Of a stretch of DNA of 5,762 nucleotides, positions 4,631-5,762 are shown one piece after another. The DNA is taken from contig JAGRKQ010000047.1 in NCBI GenBank assembly GCA_020442235.1, positions 11,328-17,089 of the forward strand, in the 5' to 3' direction. The notes beneath the pieces are model-generated. The model was not told the DNA's origin. It made no database searches and saw only the letters and a program-made list of their open reading frames with translations. The position numbers were made by a program, and so were the translations under genes. Every line of letters starts with the position of its first letter. The first letter of the stretch is position 1. This stretch comes from Hyphomicrobiaceae bacterium (GTDB lineage: Bacteria; Pseudomonadota; Alphaproteobacteria; Rhizobiales; MH13).

Positions 4631-5762
4631 GACAGGAGATCCCGGTAGCGCCCGGCGGCATTGTCCGGCGCCGCGCGCGGAGCCGGATCGGGCCTTCCGG
4701 CGGCAACGCGCACGGTTTCCACCTCGAAGGCCTTTTCCTGGAGTGCGCGAACGAGATCGGACGCTTCCTCGCCCATCAGCGCGGCGGTTTCGCGGTCCTC
4801 TGCCCAGAGGCGGGCCGAGACGCTTTCCCCGCTCAGGCTGACAAGGGCATGGACCGGGCCAAGTTCCCCCGGATCAATGGCAAAACGCAGCCGCCACACC
4901 GGCTTGTTGCCCTCTTCGCCGGCCGCGCCCGAACCGTCGCGCTCAACCTTCAAGGCCAGAACACCGGTGCCGTTCGGCAAGGCGACGGGGATTTCGGCGT
5001 GCAGAACACCGGGCTGATCGACACCGTCACGCGAAGCATCGACAGTGACCAGGCTTGCCGCTTGCGTCAGGCGCATGCGGGCGAGGGCATCCTTGGCGGC
5101 ATCGTGAATCTGGCGGGCGAGATCCGCCGGCTCCGCATCGACCGGATCGGGAACCACCGCCTGCGGCGCGGGCAGTGCGGCGCGTGTTGGCGGCGGCGGC
5201 CGGCCGGCTTCGGACGCGCCTGGAGCTGCCCCCTGATTGAGCGACGATGGTGAACCGGCAAGCGCCTTTTGCGCAGCTGAGCCAAGCGCACGCTGCGGCT
5301 CGTTTGTCGTTGCGGTGCCATCTGGTCCGTCTTGCGGGATTGCGCCGGATAAGGCTTTGACCAGCTGCGAGAGAGATTCCTTCAGCGTTGCCGCACCCGA
5401 TCGGGCCGTCTGACCCTGCGCGGCCTGCGCGCCCGGTCCCGGCCGCATCGCTTCACGGTCGGCACCGGGGCCAGCCTGTTGCAAGGCGCGCTTCAAACCT
5501 GCCGCATCCGGCAGCTTGCCGTTGTCCTTTCCCGCATCGAGACGAAGGCCGAGGATCGCGCCAAGCGCTTCGACCGCCGCCTTGGGAAGCGTGGCACGCA
5601 TCGCCGCGCCGGCGGCCGTCGGCGCCATCACCGCACCGGCAAGGGCATTGAGGCGGACAAGCGAATCCTGACGCACCACGTCGCGCGAGACCATGGCCTC
5701 GACGGCGGCGCGCTGTGCCGGCGGCAGCGCTTTTGTTGCCGTTTGCATCTGCGCCGTTGCCG
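4627..5762 (-). CDS. FliK-like protein with C-terminal Flg_hook domain, 5'-partial
   Basis: The first in-frame ATG is at 5748, giving 373 residues. The frame stays open to the window edge and no Shine-Dalgarno precedes that ATG, so the true start probably lies outside. From the 5748 ATG, residues 1-70 are a helical segment (VEAMVSRDVVRQDSLVRL). Residues about 80-205 are an Ala/Pro/Gly/Gln-rich, probably disordered linker. Residues about 245-350 match the Flg_hook domain: AEIPVALPNGTGVLALKVER, WRLRFAIDPGELGPVHALV, then a helix and FEVETVRVAAG. In FliK, the N-terminal part gauges hook length and this C-terminal domain contacts FlhB-C to switch export from hook to filament subunits. The next gene is a stand-alone FlhB-C protein overlapped by ATGA, matching that partnership. 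No other flagellar gene is in view, so it could be the true hook-length protein or a FliK paralogue; I therefore give no symbol. Confidence 0.87.
   Translation of the reverse strand, partial: ATAQMQTATKALPPAQRAAVEAMVSRDVVRQDSLVRLNALAGAVMAPTAAGAAMRATLPKAAVEALGAILGLRLDAGKDNGKLPDAAGLKRALQQAGPGADREAMRPGPGAQAAQGQTARSGAATLKESLSQLVKALSGAIPQDGPDGTATTNEPQRALGSAAQKALAGSPSSLNQGAAPGASEAGRPPPPTRAALPAPQAVVPDPVDAEPADLARQIHDAAKDALARMRLTQAASLVTVDASRDGVDQPGVLHAEIPVALPNGTGVLALKVERDGSGAAGEEGNKPVWRLRFAIDPGELGPVHALVSLSGESVSARLWAEDRETAALMGEEASDLVRALQEKAFEVETVRVAAGRPDPAPRAAPDNAAGRYRDLLS

Noticed and set aside
1..5762. Search for CRISPR arrays, tRNA/rRNA genes, insertion sequences and large repeats
   Set aside because: No regularly spaced repeats, cloverleaf-like sequence, transposase-like frame or terminal inverted repeats were seen by eye.

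Overview
The window is GC-rich, gene-dense bacterial DNA. Codon use, protein families and compact ATGA gene overlaps all point to an alphaproteobacterium, probably of the Hyphomicrobiales (Rhizobiales). That placement is inferred from general character, not from a marker gene. Five protein-coding genes are supported, and two of them run off the window edges. I see no RNA genes, CRISPR arrays, insertion sequences or other mobile elements.

Left half (1-3260, plus strand): the C-terminal part of a FIST-domain sensor protein is followed, with a 4-base ATGA overlap, by a 766-residue cytoplasmic PAS-PAS-GGDEF-EAL protein. The FIST protein has no output domain. The second protein has an intact c-di-GMP phosphodiesterase (EAL) site and a degenerate cyclase (GADEF) site. 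The simplest reading is a two-gene signalling module in which the FIST protein senses a small ligand and its partner lowers, or less likely raises, c-di-GMP.

Middle (3261-4348): a 10-bp hairpin flanked by A and T runs lies between the convergent phosphodiesterase and L,D-transpeptidase genes and can terminate both. The minus-strand transpeptidase is a 200-residue exported YkuD enzyme with an RR-containing signal peptide and a HGTN...SSGCIRM active site. Upstream of it are about 412 bases without a credible gene. They hold leader hairpins, a perfect 12-bp palindrome and a possible weak terminator for the next operon.

Right half (4349-5762, minus strand): a FliK-type protein with a C-terminal Flg_hook domain, open to the window edge, overlaps by ATGA a 93-residue stand-alone copy of the FlhB cytoplasmic C-terminal domain. 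In flagellar export, FliK and FlhB-C are the two partners of the substrate-specificity switch, so this looks like a detached, paired switch module. The small FlhB-C protein begins almost exactly where full-length FlhB cuts itself, with NERK where FlhB has NPTH.

Nothing here is clearly a wholly new system. The two observations most worth following are the FIST/c-di-GMP pair and the translationally coupled FliK-like/FlhB-C-like pair.
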